Shown here: one piece after another, positions 22,707 to 32,819 of the stretch
Layout of the letters: each line of letters begins with the position of its first letter
How positions within the stretch are numbered: position 1 is the first letter of the stretch
Assembly: GCA_009746045.1 (NCBI GenBank)
Contig: RPFO01000670.1
Coordinates: 1,137,954 to 1,201,953 of the forward strand
DNA: 64,000 nucleotides
Direction of reading: 5' to 3'
Source: Mesostigma viride
Taxonomy: Eukaryota > Streptophyta > Mesostigmatophyceae > Mesostigmatales > Mesostigmataceae
The notes under the pieces: generated by a model
Databases searched by the model: none
What the model saw: only the letters and a program-made list of their open reading frames with translations
Told to the model about the DNA's origin: nothing
Program-made: the position numbers and the translations under genes

Positions 22707-25700
22707 CTACATCAAACCCTCCAGCAGTCCTTGCAGATCCCCGAGAGAGCCCCCCATGACCATCCGCAGGAGGCGATACTGGTCGCGCGCCCCAGCAAAC
22801 AGCTTGGTCAGCGCATCAGCCGGGTTGAGCTTCCCAGGTAGATGAAGCACGCTCACTGCGTATGACAGTTCCTTGAGTAGTAGGAAATCCAGGTCGCGCG
22901 TCCTGGACAGGCTGTTGAGAATGAAACTCACAAGCGGCTGACTGTCGGTATGCACAGTCGTGGTCAGTACCAAACGAGCATCCAGCCACTTGCCCATCCA
23001 GCGCAGAAATTGCTCTAGATACAGGGACGCCTTGATGCACTCACACACCCCGCGACACTCATTGGTATCCGATCCAACTGCCACCCTGCGGCACAACCTA
23101 GAGTACCACCCACAGAGCGAACCATTGCCCTTGGGGTTGGAGAGCACAAACAAGCCGCCCATGCGAGCTCTCGTCTTGGTGAGCTCCCTGCCCTCGCCAG
23201 ACGTGTCAGCAAAGCAATGCAACACAATCGGCTGAGAAAGAGACAAACCAGAAAGTACTACACCCTGGCTCTCAGCAACATACTGCTTGATCACAGACGG
23301 AGAAACGAGAGCCAACACCTCATCCACAGTCCTACTTAACACCAGCAGGTCAGGCCCACACACCGCTGCCATCCAGCCGAGCTTGCCACGCAATCTGCTC
23401 CACAAACCCTTGGCGCACAACTCCTCCACATCGCGCATGAGCTCCTCCCTGTACTTGTCAGGAATACCCAAGTGCATCCGGTGCTTACCCGACACCACCC
23501 GCAGGGTTTGCACCACCCCGCAAACACCCGTGGCGTCTGCGGCCCCAATTGCTGCAACTCACCCACTGGGAACCGCCGCCCAATGTCAGCATAGAATGCA
23601 TGCAAGGCTGACCGCGAAGCAATGACACGCAGTCATCCCCATGCAGTTGTACAAACATAGGACCAGACGGCATCCGCGCCACGAACAACGATGGGTCGTA
23701 GGGAGATACCTCAAACTCTGCGATCTCACCCAACGCACGCATGAGGGTTATCCTCCAAACAATCGACGCGCTCTGCAGACCCTCTATAGCCTTGCACAGA
23801 CCCATGAACTCAGACGTGACCACCTCCTTCCAGAACGGCGGCGTCTGCACCACTAGAGGCGGAGTACCCTCCCACACCTCTTGCGCCACTTCCTCGCTAG
23901 AGTTAGGGAATGCGCGCTTGACATCAATGGACGCACACGCGTAGTCCTTGCCTTCGTCCAGAAAGCTAAGAAAAATCATGCTAACCATCCTGAACGTGTC
24001 CCATGCCATCCCTGGGGTGTAGAGCTCCTCCTTGGCCAGCGGGCTAGTACCTGCAAACTCTTGTGATACCGGCCTCACGTAGCAGATCTCCACACCTGCC
24101 TTCACCTTGTGGGACAGCACCATCTTCAGCGGAAGCACCCTAGCCCCCTTCGGCACCGTGTCAAGCGGTTCATACACCCCGTAGCCCTGCCACTCCTCAA
24201 GTGCCTTACGGAATGCACACCACCAGCTCGAGAACCCACTAGGCGTTGACATCTGCAGTACAAGCTCAGGGAATGTGATCGGGGAATGTGCGGCTATGTC
24301 CCTCTCAGTGATTCCTAGGCTGTTGGGATGCAGTAATGCAGGCATAACCAGGTCAGCAGCTGGCGGGAGATCAGCGCCCCACGCTACACCCTCCGTACCC
24401 GACAGTGCTGCTAGCCTAGCCACTGTGCTGCAAATGCGACTGAGAGGCTCGACTGACTTGTAAGACTGTAGCTCTATCGACCCGTGACCTACTCGGGTTA
24501 GCAATGAGCTCTGAATCCGCACATCAGGATGGTCCAGGAAAGGAAGTCCCAAAATGGCGGGTCCATCATACCCCTCGAGCACGCAAAACGGCGTCTCTCT
24601 CCCCAAGATCGTCAGCATTACCTCACCCCGCACCGGCATCCTCACTAACCCGGAGAAGTCCTCCACATACCTCCACCTGGACGCAGTGCACGGCAGATGC
24701 CTGGCTACTCCCTCACCCAGCAAGCACACCACCGCGTCAGTGTCCACTTCCAATCGACAACTACCCAGCCCGTCCGAATACCAGTTGGCAAGCTTAGAGA
24801 CCGCAGCCACCAGCTCACCTGGCTCACCTCTCTCCTCGACAGCCTCGCTGTCGTCCATGGGGCTGTCGCCCTCACTCGGCAATATAGGCCCCGCGTCGGC
24901 CAACCCGCCAACGCCACCAGCCTGCTGCCCCGCACCTGCGGTCAATGCCCCAGCATCGCCGGCCCGTGCAACCCCACCTTCGGCTGGCTCACCCGCCTCA
25001 CCGGACCGTGGTACCATCCCACCTTCGGCCACCCGCTCCTTGCCGGCCCGCGAGATGTTGCCCCCCAACTGCCGCTGCTCGCCCACCGTGGCAGCGCGTC
25101 GAGCTTCCTGCAGGCGCTCCACTAGGCGGGCTAGTACCGCGGCGCGCTGCTTCTCCTGGTCGTCAACGGCTGGGGCAACCCCCGAACCGCCCGACCCCAC
25201 GCTAGCGGGACCGCCCTTGGAAGGTGGCAACCCAGCTTCCGGCGAAAGGGAGCGAGTAGGTTGATCAGGCCCACCCCCCTCCCTCACCCCCCCTGCAGCC
25301 CCGGGATCCCCCGCCTCACCCCCAGCCTGCACACTGGGGTCCCTAACACCTTCCTCAGCGGGTGGGTCTGGCGGCCCCAGCCCGTCATAGTAGGGGCGCA
25401 GGTGTTTCCACGCTAGCAGCTTGTCGTAGCAACTGTCCTCTAGCGCTACCGAAGCAAGCATGTGATCAGGATCGATCTCCTTGACCACACCGGGACCTCT
25501 CCATAGGCCCCGTTTTCCATGACTGCCCTCCGCGTAGGCCCAGACCCTGGCGTTCACGCACGGCACATAAACCTGTCCACGTCGCAGGTCCATCTTTACC
25601 ATGCGCACGTAACGATCGCTCAAATAATCCCTGTACTCTTCCACAGCCTCAGGTGACAACAAGCCCATCTCCACTCCCTTAGGCGTGACTGCCACCTGCC

Positions 25701-26598
25701 CACCCAACACCTTGACCATTACACGGTTGTTGAGACATTGCTCTATCTCATTGCAGATCACCAGCCTCTCACGATACGAGCCTGTTCTCATCTTCTCCAT
25801 GCATGCCATCACCTGCTTCGATGTCTGTATGTGGCGCTCGACAAGACCCTGGTGCTCGTGGTCAGCTACCCCAGCAAGTTCTATCTTCCCCACACCCGGC
25901 TCACCCACACAGCACTCAAACTGCTGATCGCACTCCAACACAGATGCCACACCAAACTTGGACCTGAGGAGACGCAATGCATCACACAAGTGCTCCTTCA
26001 GCTTGCGCTCAAGTGGCACCATGACCTTGTACCTGGAGAACCTGCCCACTGCAAGCACGTAGTCTCTGTCGTCATACATGAATACATCACACTGCACCAC
26101 ACCTCGCTCAAACTCTGGCCTACGTGCATGGAACTTGTGCGGTTTAGGTGCCCGCTCCTGACATTTGCGACACCTTAACCACACCTGCTTGCACATATCC
26201 ACTAAGTCTGTGAACCCTAGCATGGCTGCCCACTCCTCACCCGCATGCCCATGCCCTAGTGCTTTGTGTAACCGTGTGGCCATGTTAAGTACACTGAGCG
26301 ACCCGGCTGCCTCACCGCACGCCGCACCATTCACATGTGCTGAACTAGGGTCTGGTGAGGTACCACCTACCGGCGGCCCGCCCGCTGCGGTGTGCCCCCC
26401 TGCAGCGCCTCCAACCCACTCATTCCCCATCCCCTGAGACACTGCCCTTCCCCCTTCTGCAGCTGTCCCATGCTCCAGGTGGCCCCCCTTCTCCCTAGTG
26501 CCTGCTAGCACCGCCACCTGAGCACCCAGGTAGGGTGAGTACACCTGGGGGGTCGAGCTGGCCTCCCCTGCACCAGCCCGCATGCCAACCTCACCTAG
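22707..26598 (-). pseudogene. copia-A pol: integrase, protease, RT, RNase H (frameshifted)
   Basis: The frame opens directly after the gag UGA. Numbering from the Met at 26583: a zinc-binding His/Cys cluster at 106-141 (LHKALGHGH, CRKC); integrase core with D166, D219 (CDQQFECC) and E249 (GLVERH); a Gly/Pro/Ala-rich linker of about 410-590; a retropepsin-like protease at about 605-690 (LEVDTDAVVCLL, then GPAILGLPFL); RT with D887 (SIDVKRAF) and HGDD at 981-984; RNase H ending NPADALTK. The first frame stops at 23485; two single-base shifts between about 23600 and 23515 are needed to reach the RNase H frame (23516-22707). Canonical copia has protease before integrase, so the order here is unusual. 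Confidence 0.85.
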
Positions 26599-26810
26599 TC
26601 ACCTACGGCCACCGCCCTGGGCCGCTGGGCACAGGTGAGTGTCCCTCGCAAAGTGCCCTGGCTGCCCACACCTGTGACACACCGCTGGTGCTTGCGAGTT
26701 GGCGTTGCTGCGTGCCTGGAGAGTGTCCTTGTGCCTGTGATAGCAATTGGCTGCCATGTGTCCCGACTTCCCACACACAAAGCATGCCCCATGCACCGCC
26801 GGCTGTGCAC

Positions 26811-26854
<44 letters not shown>

Positions 26855-27826
26855 GAGCGCTGTTGCTGCTGATACGGCGACGCAGCTGGCTGTTGTGCAT
26901 GCTGCTGCTGCTGCGGGTATGGCTGCTGCCTACCTTGCTGCCATCGCTTCCCAGGCATGCGCTGCGCTCGGCTGAAGCTGCCCTTATTGCCCCTACGCAT
27001 CGGGCCCCCATTGCCCCGAGGCCCGCTGGGCCCCGCGCCGCTAGAGCCACCACCGCCCGCAATGGCGGCCACCTTGCCCCCATCCGGCGCTTTAGCAGCA
27101 CCACCTTGGGCACCACCAGAAGAAGGAATGGAATTCACAGCGACAGGCGGTAATGCAGGGGAAATCAGACCCAGCTCATTGAGCTTACCTTGGGCCCGCA
27201 GTTGGGCCACCATGTCCCTCTCCTCACCCTCGACAATGCCCGTGATAACCTCAATCGCCTTATTGAGATCATCCTCGGCTTTCTCACGCTTGAGAGCTGC
27301 CATGGCATTCTGGAAATTAAGGTCCTTGGCATTGCGAACATAACGGTCCACCACCGCCAGTTCCACCACCGGAATGCCATCCTTTACACTCTCGTTTCTC
27401 GCATTTCTCAAAGCGAGAAGGTCGAGTGTGTAGGGACGCTTCGGCACCCAATTATAAATGCCAACATGACGAGACTTGGCAGATGCTTTCGATTCAAGAA
27501 GTGCTGCACGCAACCTACCTCCAATTGCAGCGCCCTCGATTTTCTCGTCACGGCAGGAGCGCAGGCAATTTACTAGAATGGCGTTGTCGGCTCTAAACAT
27601 TCCGGCATCCCGGAATAGCCCATACAGATCCTCGGTTTTATCTGCATGATCCGCCACAAACGCCTCAAACCTGTCACAGAAATCCTCTACCAATGTCACT
27701 GCCGCATCAAGAGGAACTGTCCCGACTCGTGTTTTTGCACAGCTCTATCAAATTCTTCTCATTTCTTAAATCCTTCCACCCAGTACGCTTTCTCGAATCC
27801 GTCTCTTCTTGTTCTTGATCCGACAT
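26599..27826 (-). pseudogene. copia-A gag (nucleocapsid with two CCHC knuckles), frameshifted
   Basis: Gag packages the element RNA into virus-like particles. The best ATG is at 27826, 40 bases inside the 5' LTR border, opening MSDQEQEETDSRKR; a single-base shift near 27700-27730 connects it to the main frame (VEDFCDRFEAFVADHADKTE). A helical capsid-like part is followed by Gly- and Gln-rich low complexity (a CAG-type run at about 26813-26860) and two zinc knuckles, CFVCGKSGHMAANC and CHRCGQPGHFARDTHLC; the second has an extra residue before its last Cys. The stop is UGA followed by CUA GGU, with pol continuing in the same frame. Confidence 0.85.
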
Positions 27827-27866
27827 TGCTACGTTTTTCCTTATTAATTAACCCCGTCCTAGTACA

Positions 27867-28449
27867 TGTTAAAATCGAGTTCGAATTTTATTAAATGATA
27901 ATTTTACGGTAATCAGGTTACAAACTCAGAGCCAAGCCCCCAGCTTAATTTACCAGCGCAACCATAGCCATTGCCAGCATAGCAGCAACAACCGTTGGAC
28001 CGCCGCAACACAATGCTGGCTTTTGGATCATCATCGTCTGTCAGGCGGCTAGGCTAGCCTGCAGCGCTAGGCACCGACGCAAGCCTGGGAACGCATCTCC
28101 GTTACACATCTCCGTTACAACACACCAGCCGAGTACCGACCAATCGACACACACCAGTATCTCGCCACTTGTCACGCCAGCCGGCAGTACCCAGAATCCT
28201 AGTCCGCACCTCAGTACCGGACCAGTGCCGCACAGCCAAAGTCTAGGGCGTAACTCACGAGGCATAACGCACACAGCGTAACTTAAATCGTTGTGGATCA
28301 CACAAGCCAAAATTCAGCCGAACCTCAAAACGGCTAAGTCCCAATGCGCCGAATTAACCCGAACGCCTCGAACCACAAAATGGCTAAGTACCGGCACACA
28401 ATCATTAATTATTTCCATGTGACTGCGAGCTGAAACCTATAATGTAACA
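27867..28449 (-). mobile_element. copia-A 5' LTR
   Basis: 583 bp, matching the 3' LTR except for one visible base (ATGTAACA against ATATAACA at the outer end). The base sequence after its inner end (TGTACTAGGACGGGG in element sense) does not match the usual initiator-Met primer site, so the primer is unidentified. Confidence 0.9.
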
Positions 28450-29513
28450 GCGGGTATGGAACAGGCAGGGGAGTGGGGCGAGTGGGAGTTAGCGGGGTGG
28501 AGGGTGCCGGCATTGTGGCGGGATGGTTGGAGGCACATGGACACACGTAATGGCAAGAGTAACTGCATGCATAGCAACATTGGACCAGCTGTTCCTAGAA
28601 CATCTGCAACCCTCAGCATGCAACAACCAACAGCAACTGACAACTGCCGACAGTGACAACGTTAGCAAGATGTGACGCCAAGTCCACTGGAGACCCCGAT
28701 GTAATTTCAGGTGGTTCCCAGTCCTGCCGTGTACTTCACTTAATTCGGGGCCGCACACTTCGTTTGGTGCAGCAAAGGCTCGTGGCCGGTATGGTGGTAG
28801 CCGGTAGGCTTGATTGCCATGGATATCCGGCGTGGCGGAGGGGCCGCAGGGAGCGAGGCACCATGGAGGAGGCGATGGAGCGATTGAAGAAATGTAGGCA
28901 GTAGCCCGGTGCCCAGCAGCAGCGGAAGTGGAAATATTGCTTGACGCGGTGCGTGCGGTGGGATGGGTAGGCACTGCCTGCCATCACCCTGACATTTCCT
29001 GTTACGGCACAGCCCGCAGTCGGCCATATTGGAGCAGACGGGCCTTGCTGCGAATCGAGGGCGTGATATTGCACGGGAAAAATCATGCCGAGAGTCTCAG
29101 GGCGTCTCGCATGGCGACAGCTGCAGCGTGAGGGCCGACAAGCTCGAGATGCAGGTCTCGTCGGTACATGTGGGCCACTGGTGAGGTCGCCAATGTGATG
29201 GAGCCCTCTCCATCGTGCCAGTCGGACATCACTCAACAGCCAACAACGATCTTTTGTGCGACCAGCAGCCTCCGAATTCCGTAAGTCCGGACTCCGGACG
29301 CAGCGCCCCTCTCCAACGGACTGCACGCGGAAATTTGAAATTCAGCCCGAAGGGCACGCGCCGCGCCAGAGCTGGCACAGGAAGTGGACGTTGCACGTGA
29401 ATTGGAGAACGCCACCGTGACAAAGACCAAGGCGATAACGGCAGGTACGCAGCCTTGGCAGCGCCATAATTTTACTTGGACACCATGCGCGGTGCTGTAG
29501 GCAGCCATATATA
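28450..29513. other. G/T-rich DNA resuming after copia-A; no gene recognised
   Basis: The first 100 bases continue the G-rich skew interrupted at 21649. Several medium open frames (for example 28736-29326 minus) match nothing I know. Confidence 0.5.
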
Positions 29514-29787
29514 TATCAAGTAGCGTGCGTGTTTGCAACTTGCCCGTTGAAACTCTACGGCGGAGCCAATTTTCGGAAGAACCTCACCCTTATGCTTGCA
29601 AATTCGGGACGAATTCGGTGGATGGATGGATGGATGGATGGATGGATGTATGTATGTATGTATGGATGGATGGATTGACGGATTTTCATCCCCTATTCCT
29701 ATGTTTTCTCACGTGTACGGCCTTATAAGCTTCGCCAATTCTGGCGAACCTAACGGTTCTTCCGAAAATTGGCTCCGCCTGATCATT
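29514..29787 (+). mobile_element. GGAT-type TIR element (MITE), complete reference copy
   Basis: The perfect 25-bp inverted repeats lie at 29559-29583 and 29755-29779 (left starts GGCGGAGCCAATTTTCGGAA). Left of the TIR is a further conserved 45-bp tail starting TATCAAGTAGCGTGCG. The core has a GGAT/GTAT microsatellite at about 29619-29680 and the TTTTCTCACGTGTACGGCC block. No coding capacity. Flanking duplication not resolved; TGATCA follows the right TIR here and also in the copy at 58541. Confidence 0.85.
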
Positions 29788-29821
29788 CACAGTGACTCGA
29801 TGTAAAGTCGGGTGGTGTAAT

Positions 29822-30520
29822 AGTTAACGCCAAGCGCATTGGCGTGATCCTGATTCGGCATATCTCTGCGATTCCAGCGGCACCGGAACGAGTTCATTCC
29901 GACAAGTATCAAGAAAGTTATGGCGTTCCGACATCCCGGTCGCGCGCGAGCGCGAGCCGGCTGTTCTTCTAAGTCGGACGTGAATATTTGCCGACGACAT
30001 ATGGGGTCGACAGTAATTCCTGGGCTGACAGGAATTAGGTGCTGTACCTACGACGGTATTGGATTGATACGTCGTACGCAGGAAATAGGAACCTTAACCT
30101 GTGGTCTGTTGGTACCGCAGGCTTAGTCCTGGACTTCTAGGTGCAGATGCAATAGTCACTGTGGACTGTGCTCTGTGGTCACTGTGCCTGTATGGCAGAC
30201 CTACTGTATAGGAGTTGGGCGCTGTACAGGTAGTGAATACTGTACCGGGGGTGTTATTACTGAGCAGGCCTCCTAGGCTGCTCAGGACTAGCAAGCACAG
30301 TGCACAAGTATATAAACAATAGGCCAGTGCCAAATGGGCATCTCTTGCGAGCCCGCCTCACGTGTTGTGCCTTGACTTGGCAAGCGCGTGTACAAGCCTC
30401 AAGTGTGTGAGCGCTGTAAACATTATCCGATTTTAACAAAGCTCCGTTTCCAACCATATTCACACATTGCTGCATTGCAACCATATCCTTCACATTGCGT
30501 GTGATAAGAACGTTTAACTC
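29822..30520 (+). mobile_element. copia-B outer element 5' LTR
   Basis: 699 bp, beginning AGTTAACGCC and ending AACGTTTAACT, so the short terminal inverted repeat is AGTTAA(A)CG rather than TG...CA. Full copies also occur at 37051, 44940 and 54149, a partial one at 53856. The GTAAT target duplication fixes the outer border. Confidence 0.85.
30309..30317 (+). promoter_or_regulatory. TATA box in copia-B LTR
   Basis: TATATAAAC, preserved in the LTR at 54149 and in inverted copies; likely sets the start of the element transcript about 200 bases before the LTR end. Confidence 0.55.
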
Positions 30521-30610
30521 AAATTACAACCAGTCTCAGCGGAACGGCCAGGAGGGTCGTTGCCGGTTGCGGTGTGCAGCGTTGACGACGAGGAGCTCGT
30601 CTGGTGGTGA

Positions 30611-31529
30611 ATGGTGCAGGAGGAACAACGGCAGCAGGATTTCCGGTTTCGGCAGTCTGCTGGGGGTTCGATTTCTCCTGAATTACGTCGTGTCGTTCGG
30701 GATCTATCTTTATTGCTTGCAGATCGTCCGCCTGTAATCGCAGCTTCGTGCAATTCGTCGACGACCAGGTCGAAGATTGGGAGCGAATTCTGCGACACGT
30801 ACAAACCATCGTCATTCCGGAGCACCGGAGCATCGACGACCTTGAGCAGGAGCTTCACGGGTTGGTCGGCATCCAGACGGTGATTACTGCAGTAGCAGAG
30901 CGAGTGCGGACGGAGTTGGCGGCAAGGCGAGGCGAGGTTGCGGAAGCAGCTGGCGCAGGGCGACACGAGTTTGTACCGACAGTAGCGGGCGCGGGAGTAC
31001 CACGTGCTTTCGCAGGCGGCATCGGCGACGAGGGTGTTGCAGCGGGGCCAGTTAGGCGTGAACGACGCGGAGCGGAGCACTACAGGCGGCTTGCAGAGGT
31101 CGGGGCGACAGCGGAAGCCATCACCGGAGGACAGCGCGCGACAAGAGTCGGCAGGTTTCCGGAGAGAGTAAGAGTTCCTTTTCAGGAACTGCCCCCGCCC
31201 CTTCGCGTTCGTGTGACGCGTTGGGAAGAGTTTGCACCTCTTGGGTACGATAGTGACCTTGAGGAGGAGCAGGGGGTGTCGCTGGGCTAGGCGACGAGAC
31301 ACTTGGCGACCACGAGGTGCCAAGATACAATCCGCGGGGTGCCAACGACGGGTTGTCACCTGTCTACTTTACCAACGGTGACGATTCAGTCATCGCGGGC
31401 CGACAGCGGGTCGACGACGGCGCAGCAGGTAGCAGGGTACCAGAGCTGATTGTGGTGAGCGACAGCGACGACGACAGCGACAAGGAGAACCAGGACGCGC
31501 CTGGGGCCAGCCGTGGTGGTCTTGCCTGA
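30611..31529 (+). pseudogene. copia-B extra ORF upstream of gag (ORF0), frameshifted
   Basis: Standard copia elements have no ORF here. The ATG opens MVQEEQRQQDF; the frame breaks at about 30736 and 31270 by single-base indels when compared with the second copy (51431-52350), where one different break is seen. Together they show a reading of about 306 codons: a helical N-terminal part (DDQVEDWERILRHVQ), an Ala/Gly-rich middle, and an acidic end (PELIVVSDSDDDSDKENQD). The hydrophobic IVV followed by acidic and Ser residues looks like a phospho-regulated SUMO-interaction motif. No known domain recognised. Position between LTR and gag suggests translation from the genomic transcript. Confidence 0.6.
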
Positions 31530-31631
31530 GTGGTAACACTTGGCACTTTCCTTTCTTGTTCAGTAGCTTATATTGCTTTAATTGCTGCTTGGCCACTTGG
31601 CTGGCTGTAGCAGATCTGAACAGAGGCCATC

Positions 31632-32819
31632 ATGGAGGATGGAGCTATCAACCAACAAGCGGGCTTTATGGGCTTCGCGCGGCGCGGCGCTGGGCTGGAT
31701 GGACGAGATGGACGCGATGGACGCGGTGGACGCGATGGACGCGGGGACGGCCAGGCGCTGGGAGACCAGGCTGAGGTGCCAGATAATCAGAGCCAAGGAT
31801 CGCAGGGCGGGCAGCACGCGCCAGCCGCAGATCAAGCGGCGCCTAAGCGACCAACCGTTGCTGAGGGGTACGCGGTGCTAGGCCAGTTTCAGTCCATCAA
31901 GGACAATTGGCAGCCCCGGGATGCTGAGAGGATGTTAGAGGACATGAACTTGTACACGGAGATATACAACGGTGACAAGCTTCGCATCCTGGCGTCTAGT
32001 GCCTACATACGGCAGTCGGCGAGGCGGCTGTTCAAGTTTGTTCGGGAGCGACACGCGGCGGGGGACACCTGGACGGCGTTTATGACGCGACTCAGGTCGT
32101 TCCTGAGTGACAAGAGGACCATAGATGGGTCCCACCTGAAGCAAGAATACCTGGACTACAAGCCCATCAAGGGGCAGCTAGTGGTCCACGCCTTTGAAGA
32201 CTTCGTCAAGCTGAGGGAGGACGCCATGGCCAAGGGCTTCTTCGTCGCAGATCGGATGGCCATGGGCGACTTTCTCAAGTCGCTGCAGCTGGATCCGGTC
32301 ACCATGGATAATGTGACCATCCACATGCGACAGGTCCATGGCTGGGCAGCCATGACGGACCAGTTGTATGAGTGTTTCAGCGGCAAGTACGTGGGTGGTA
32401 AGCGCCCTCGTCAGGGTGATGAGGAGGCCACTGAACCCACGGTTAAGTCCATGAGGGGATCGGGCCACGGGGGCCCAGCGCCCTCGAGAGGGCCTGAGAC
32501 CTCTTCAAGGGGTCGAGGAAGGTCCAGGAGGGGGCGTGACAGAAGGGCTGGACGGGGGACCCCGCCGAAGTCGGGACATCCACAGTCCCAGTTTGACTTC
32601 AAGAGGGTGGGTGGTCCTCCCAAGGCTGGGCCCAGCAGTGGGACCTCACGGGACATCAGTCAGGTGGAATGTTATTTCTGCCAGGGGAAGGGTCACTTCA
32701 GGAATGAGTGTCCCTCGTACCTGAGGCAGGAAGGTCAGAGCAAGCCAGCTCAGGGTGGCAGCAAGGACAAGGCTGGTCCATCCCAGGACAAGGGCAAGGG
32801 CAAGGCTGCTGATCATTGA
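31632..32819 (+). CDS. copia-B gag (outer element)
   Basis: 395 residues, ATG at 31632 opening MEDGAINQQAGF. A DGR/G repeat tract (residues about 25-40) precedes a helical capsid-like region (about 75-255) and a basic, Arg/Gly-rich stretch. One CCHC zinc knuckle near residues 345-358 (CYFCQGKGHFRNEC) marks nucleocapsid function. It ends ...KGKAADH at a UGA followed by CUU GAG. The pol frame continues without shift, pointing to stop-codon readthrough for Gag-Pol. This copy is intact. Confidence 0.9.
   Translation: MEDGAINQQAGFMGFARRGAGLDGRDGRDGRGGRDGRGDGQALGDQAEVPDNQSQGSQGGQHAPAADQAAPKRPTVAEGYAVLGQFQSIKDNWQPRDAERMLEDMNLYTEIYNGDKLRILASSAYIRQSARRLFKFVRERHAAGDTWTAFMTRLRSFLSDKRTIDGSHLKQEYLDYKPIKGQLVVHAFEDFVKLREDAMAKGFFVADRMAMGDFLKSLQLDPVTMDNVTIHMRQVHGWAAMTDQLYECFSGKYVGGKRPRQGDEEATEPTVKSMRGSGHGGPAPSRGPETSSRGRGRSRRGRDRRAGRGTPPKSGHPQSQFDFKRVGGPPKAGPSSGTSRDISQVECYFCQGKGHFRNECPSYLRQEGQSKPAQGGSKDKAGPSQDKGKGKAADH

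Larger units (their letters stand above)
21650..28449 (-). mobile_element. Complete Ty1/copia-type LTR retrotransposon (copia-A)
   Basis: Two 583-bp LTRs (21650-22232 and 27867-28449) bound a gag-pol unit on the minus strand. The flanking pentamer GCGGG occurs at 21645-21649 and 28450-28454, a clean 5-bp target duplication. LTR borders are TG...CA. By eye the LTRs differ at one base, so insertion is recent. The order of domains is gag, integrase, protease, RT, RNase H. Confidence 0.95.

Noticed and set aside
24504-25264. Pro/Ser-rich plus-strand proteins opposite copia-A pol
   Set aside because: Shadows of the GC-rich linker of the minus-strand polyprotein.
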